Positions 60,339-64,000 of a DNA stretch of 64,000 nucleotides are shown piece by piece; the first letter of the stretch is position 1; the number at the start of each line of letters is the position of its first letter. Below the pieces are notes generated by a model that had not been told where the DNA came from, made no database searches, and saw nothing but the letters and a program-made list of their open reading frames with translations. The stretch is from Pirellula sp. (GTDB lineage Bacteria; Planctomycetota; Planctomycetia; Pirellulales; Lacipirellulaceae): the NCBI GenBank assembly GCA_013822725.1, contig PNKX01000009.1, positions 62,001 to 126,000 of the forward strand, in the 5' to 3' direction. The translations under genes and the position numbers were made by a program.

Positions 60339-63300
60339 ATGATTCGCACACTTGGTTGGGGACTTCTCCTCGGTTATCTGACTGCAGCCCAGTTGGTTGG
60401 CGCCGTGGAACCGTGGGCCGATCCGCGGCTGGAGGTGGTCGACGGGATCGCGGTGTGGCTTGACGGGGGCGCGCAGACGAAAGCACGAGCTGCGCTCGGC
60501 GAAGCGCCGATCGTCGATGGGGGCGCCGTCGAGGCGTGGCACGATGGCTCGGGCCGGCGGCGCGACGTTAAGCAACCTGACGAGGCGCTGCGGCCAGTCT
60601 GGCGGGTCGACGGCGAAGCAACGACGGTGCGGTTCAGCGGACGCGGTCCGTATCTGATCGCTGAGGAACTCGGACTCTCGCTGCACGATGCGACAGTCTT
60701 TATCGTGGCGGCGCCATTCCACAACATGGGGGAGTTCCGCGGTCTGCTCGCGCTTCATGCGACCGATCAGGCCGATTTCAACTCGGGGCTAAATATCGAT
60801 CAAGGGTCGGCGTCAATGCCTTCCTTCTCGACCATCAACGTCGAAGGGGCAGGCGCCGGCGGGCAGCAGAACCTGCGGCGCGGCAGCGATGATTTCTTGA
60901 AGTGGCAACGGCTATGCGTCGCCACGAGCGTCGGCGACGAGGGCGTCGCCTTGTACGTCAACGGCGCGAAAGAAGGAACGCGGGCTCGTGGCGAGTCGGT
61001 GATTGCCGGCGATCGGCTGATCGTCGGCGGACGTTTCACCGGCGGCATCGAAGGAGTGCGTTATCTCTTCGCGGGCGAGATTGCCGAGGTGATCGTTTAC
61101 GACCGCCTGCTCAGCGACGACGAGCGCGCGAAGGTCGACGCCTATCTGGCGACGAAGTACGCCAACATGGGCCCCGTGCCGCCCCCCGCGGACATGCCAG
61201 GGATGCGCCGCGTCAAACTCGTCGATGCCCCGCCGCCGGTGCAGATGTTCGTGCCGGGGTTCAGTGTGCGGGAACTGCCGGTGAAGTTGTCGAACATCAA
61301 CAATGTTCTCTACCGCGAAGACGGAGCGCTCGTGGCGCTCGCCTACGACGGCAACGTCTACCTGCTGCGCGGCACCGACGGCGACGGCGTCGAGGATGAC
61401 GCGCAGGTTTTCTGGAAGAATGAGGGGCAGCTTCGCGCCCCGATTGGCATGGCGCTCACGCCGCCGGGTTACGAGCGCGGCCGCGGCGTATTCGTCGCCT
61501 GCCGTGGCAAGATTGTGCTGCTCCTCGACAAAGATCAAGACGATGTCGCCGAGGAAGAAGTGATCGTCACCACTGGGTGGCCGGAACTCTTTGTGCAGGT
61601 CGACGCGCTCGGCGTCGCCGTCGATCCGCGCGATCACGCGATTTATTTCGGCATCGGGACGGAGAACTTCACTGACGGCTACCTGCGCGATGAGAACGGC
61701 AACGCGAAGTATACGCTCGACAACGAACATGGGACAATCTTGCGCGTGGCGCCCGACTTCAAATCGCGGGAGATCGTCGCGACGGGGATACGCTTCCCGG
61801 TGGCGATGCGGTTCAACAAGGATCAGGAGCTGTTTTGCACTGACCAAGAAGGCGCCACCTGGCTGCCGAACGGCAACCCTTTCGACGAGTTGCTCCATAT
61901 CAATCGCGGCCGGCACTATGGGTTCCCGCCGCGACATCCGCGGCATTTGCCGAACGTGATCGACGAGCCGAGCGTGTTTGATTATCGGCCGCAGCATCAA
62001 TGCGCGACGGGGCTGAACTTCAACGAACCGGCAACTGATGGGACGACCTTTGGGCCCGACTGGTGGCGGAGCGATGCGCTGGTGACCGGCTACTCGCGCG
62101 GCAAGCTCTATCGGACGAAGCTCGCACGCACTGGGCAAGAATATGTGGGGCAAAACCAGATCATCGGCGCCACGAACATGTTGCCAGCCGACGCCTGCGT
62201 GGCGTCCGACCGTTCGCTCGTGATCGCCATGCACAGCGGCGGGCCCGACTGGGGTAGCGGCCCAAGCGGCGATGGAAAACTCTACAAAGTGACCTACGAA
62301 GAGCGCGACGACGCGCCGATTCCGTCGCTAGTCTGGGCCGAGTCGCCGCGCGAGGTCCGCATCGCATTTGATCGGCCCGTTGATCCGGCGAGTCTCAAGG
62401 ATCTCGCGAAGCGCATCTCGATTGACAGCGGCGAGTTCGTCGGGGCCGGCGATCGGTTCGAGTCGTTTCGGCCCGGTTACGCGGTCGTGGAGCGACAGAT
62501 GAACTCGGCGCGGTTAGGCGTTGAGGTGCAGGGAGTGCAACTCACCGCTGATCGGCGGACGCTCATTGTCACCACGGCGCCGCAGCGGCTCGCGGTGAAC
62601 TACGGCGTGTCGTTGCCGGGAATTTCGACAACTAAAGATGCTAAAGATGCTGTGAAGTCACCGCCTGTCGAATCATTGCCGCAGTATCCCGACGTGGAGT
62701 TGCAATACGATCTCTGCGGCGTCGAGGCAACGTGGGAGCCAGCGGTAGGCGAGCCGATTCGCATCTGGCTTCCGCATCTTGATCTCCAAGCATCGCGCGA
62801 ACTGACGGTAGGCAGCGCTCAGCATGACGCCTTTTGGCGAGCGCTGCGTGCGGACGGAACCTTGCGACTGCGAACCTTGGTCGATCTGCGCGACCTCTTA
62901 CGCCCAGCCGTCCAGCCGGGGGCCAAGCTTGATCACGAGTGGCCCGCCGAGGAAGTCAAGCTCTACTTCACCCCGGCGAACGGTGAACCTCTAGTAGACG
63001 GTAAGGCGGCCGCACTCGGCGTGGCGATTGGCGCGGGAGCGTCGGTGTTTAGTCTGGCGCCTGGCATTCGACTCGTAGAAGTGACGCTGCCGGTCGCTGA
63101 GTTCCGTCCGCCTGAGGTGCATCTAAGTTTTTCCACCAATGAAGAGCGCGGTGAAAGTCGTCGACTTCGGACACTGGCGCTGCGGCGGTTCCTGCTGCCG
63201 TGGGCTGAGCAATCGACCAAGCCGGCGGAGTTGGTCGACAATCGCGATCTGCCAGAGCTCGCGGGGGGCAATTGGCTCCGAGGCCAGCAAGAGTTCTTCG

Positions 63301-64000
63301 GCACCACCGCCAACTGCGCGAAATGCCACGCGATGCGCGGCGTCGGCGGCAAGATTGGGCCAGACCTTTCGAACCTGCCGCAGCGCGACTACGCTTCGGT
63401 GTTGCGCGACGTGACGCAGCCGAGCTTTGCGATCAACCCCGACTACGTCTCGCAAACGGTGCTGCTTGCCGATGGACGGGCCCTGGCCGGGACGACGCGC
63501 GTCGACGGCGAGAATCTGATCGTCGCCGATCAGGAAGGGAAGGAAACGAGCGTCCCGCGCGCGGAAGTCGAAGAACTCGCGCACTCGCCGCAGTCGATCA
63601 TGCCGGAAGGTTTGCCGAAGGCGCTCGGCGAAGAGCGGCTGCGCGACTTGATGACGTTTCTGCTCGTCGAGCCGCCGCACATGCCGGTTTACGGCGAACT
63701 CCCCCCTCCCCCGCCGCGACGGCTGGCTGATCTAGAAGCGGTGCTGGCTGGCGCCGAGAAACTTGATTCGCCACGGCCGCTGCAGGTAGTGCTCGTCGGC
63801 GGAGCCAAGGACCACGGCCCCGGCGAGCATGACTACCCCGCCTGGAAAGTGATGTGGCAGCAATTGCTTGAACTGGCAGATGGCGTCCAAGTGACGACGG
63901 CCGAGAATTGGCCCAATGCCGACCAATTAAAATCCGCCGATGCGATCGTCTTTTTTCAAAAGGGCGAATGGACGCCCGAGCGGGCCCGCGACCTCGATGC
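60339..64000 (+). CDS. PVC-type haem-binding protein with LamG, propeller and ThuA domains (partial)
   Basis: At least 1,220 codons, running past the right edge without a stop. A signal peptide (MIRTLGWGLLLGYLTAAQLV, then GA) sends it out of the cytoplasm. Residues ~30-285 look like a LamG/concanavalin-type lectin fold (DGIAVWLDGG near 36; FAGEIAEVIVYDRLLSDDER near 243). Residues ~300-660 are a PVC-type beta-propeller (NVYLLRGTDGDGVED, GVFVACRGKIVLLLDKDQDD). The haem c motif CAKCH is at 993-997, followed by GGKIGPDLSNL. From ~1145 a ThuA-like domain begins (LQVVLVGGAKDHGPGEHDYP). The ATG follows GAGGGG. It is probably a periplasmic carbohydrate oxidoreductase; the substrate is unknown. Confidence 0.87.
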   Translation, partial: MIRTLGWGLLLGYLTAAQLVGAVEPWADPRLEVVDGIAVWLDGGAQTKARAALGEAPIVDGGAVEAWHDGSGRRRDVKQPDEALRPVWRVDGEATTVRFSGRGPYLIAEELGLSLHDATVFIVAAPFHNMGEFRGLLALHATDQADFNSGLNIDQGSASMPSFSTINVEGAGAGGQQNLRRGSDDFLKWQRLCVATSVGDEGVALYVNGAKEGTRARGESVIAGDRLIVGGRFTGGIEGVRYLFAGEIAEVIVYDRLLSDDERAKVDAYLATKYANMGPVPPPADMPGMRRVKLVDAPPPVQMFVPGFSVRELPVKLSNINNVLYREDGALVALAYDGNVYLLRGTDGDGVEDDAQVFWKNEGQLRAPIGMALTPPGYERGRGVFVACRGKIVLLLDKDQDDVAEEEVIVTTGWPELFVQVDALGVAVDPRDHAIYFGIGTENFTDGYLRDENGNAKYTLDNEHGTILRVAPDFKSREIVATGIRFPVAMRFNKDQELFCTDQEGATWLPNGNPFDELLHINRGRHYGFPPRHPRHLPNVIDEPSVFDYRPQHQCATGLNFNEPATDGTTFGPDWWRSDALVTGYSRGKLYRTKLARTGQEYVGQNQIIGATNMLPADACVASDRSLVIAMHSGGPDWGSGPSGDGKLYKVTYEERDDAPIPSLVWAESPREVRIAFDRPVDPASLKDLAKRISIDSGEFVGAGDRFESFRPGYAVVERQMNSARLGVEVQGVQLTADRRTLIVTTAPQRLAVNYGVSLPGISTTKDAKDAVKSPPVESLPQYPDVELQYDLCGVEATWEPAVGEPIRIWLPHLDLQASRELTVGSAQHDAFWRALRADGTLRLRTLVDLRDLLRPAVQPGAKLDHEWPAEEVKLYFTPANGEPLVDGKAAALGVAIGAGASVFSLAPGIRLVEVTLPVAEFRPPEVHLSFSTNEERGESRRLRTLALRRFLLPWAEQSTKPAELVDNRDLPELAGGNWLRGQQEFFGTTANCAKCHAMRGVGGKIGPDLSNLPQRDYASVLRDVTQPSFAINPDYVSQTVLLADGRALAGTTRVDGENLIVADQEGKETSVPRAEVEELAHSPQSIMPEGLPKALGEERLRDLMTFLLVEPPHMPVYGELPPPPPRRLADLEAVLAGAEKLDSPRPLQVVLVGGAKDHGPGEHDYPAWKVMWQQLLELADGVQVTTAENWPNADQLKSADAIVFFQKGEWTPERARDLD

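Noticed and set aside
60912-62234. A 440-codon leftward open frame inside the haem-binding protein gene
   Set aside because: The rightward frame is continuous from 60339 with signal peptide, domains and a CAKCH motif; the leftward frame is antisense noise.

Overview
The window is about 64 kb of GC-rich bacterial chromosome with densely packed, mostly housekeeping genes on both strands. Several proteins point to Planctomycetota, most likely Pirellulales: a BBP7-type outer-membrane beta-barrel protein, a 1,607-residue surface protein with an LEPR-XLL-like N-terminal motif and a C-terminal dockerin, and a PVC-type CxxCH haem-binding protein. This taxonomic call is inference from family content. 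No rRNA, tRNA, CRISPR array, insertion sequence or phage cluster was found.

Layout. 0-15.9 kb: nth (3' end), dcd, an AAA+ ATPase, purU, a zinc-ribbon protein, the fused rRNA methyltransferase rlmKL, a minus-strand run (two trans-sulfuration PLP enzymes and a sugar isomerase-like protein) behind a possible attenuator leader, a glycine-zipper lipoprotein, an ORF6N protein, cinA and nadE. 16-22.7 kb: two cell-surface genes, each ending at a clear terminator. 22.8-30.4 kb: hflX, an SDR, an RluA-type pseudouridine synthase, a GT2/GT39-like pair and an AI-2E-type permease. 30.4-38.6 kb: a Fur-box feoAB operon, a cysteine-desulfurase-like protein, a YkgJ-type protein, an HU protein with a long tail, a small lipoprotein and pyrD-trpS-acpS. 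38.6-52.3 kb: topA, a PpiD-like membrane protein, glgB, an RNase H-fold protein, an HD phosphohydrolase, a zinc-ribbon membrane protein and a double-ACT protein. 52.4-64 kb: YbgC-type thioesterase, DJ-1/PfpI, a GATase-like protein, a CPBP protease, a KAS III-like synthase, a GNAT protein, an LpxL-type acyltransferase, and the start of a large haem-binding/ThuA protein that runs off the window.

The most unusual content is between the genes. At least eight families of imperfect palindromes occupy the intergenic spaces. Six loci are nested inverted repeats, where one long inverted repeat sits in the loop of another (up to three clear layers at 55.1-55.4 kb); five of the six lie within 52.8-59.0 kb. 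A second family (CCATTTAGCC...GGCTAAATGG) occurs seven times complete and once as a half copy. A third (GGGTGGCACGCC...) occurs four times. Two palindromes lie in frame inside rlmKL, and the stop codons of at least four genes are supplied by repeats.

Three recognisable enzymes appear to lack key catalytic residues: the C-terminal domain of CinA, an RNase HI-fold protein and a class I glutamine amidotransferase-like protein. Everything here comes from reading the sequence and from knowledge of the families; no database search was possible.
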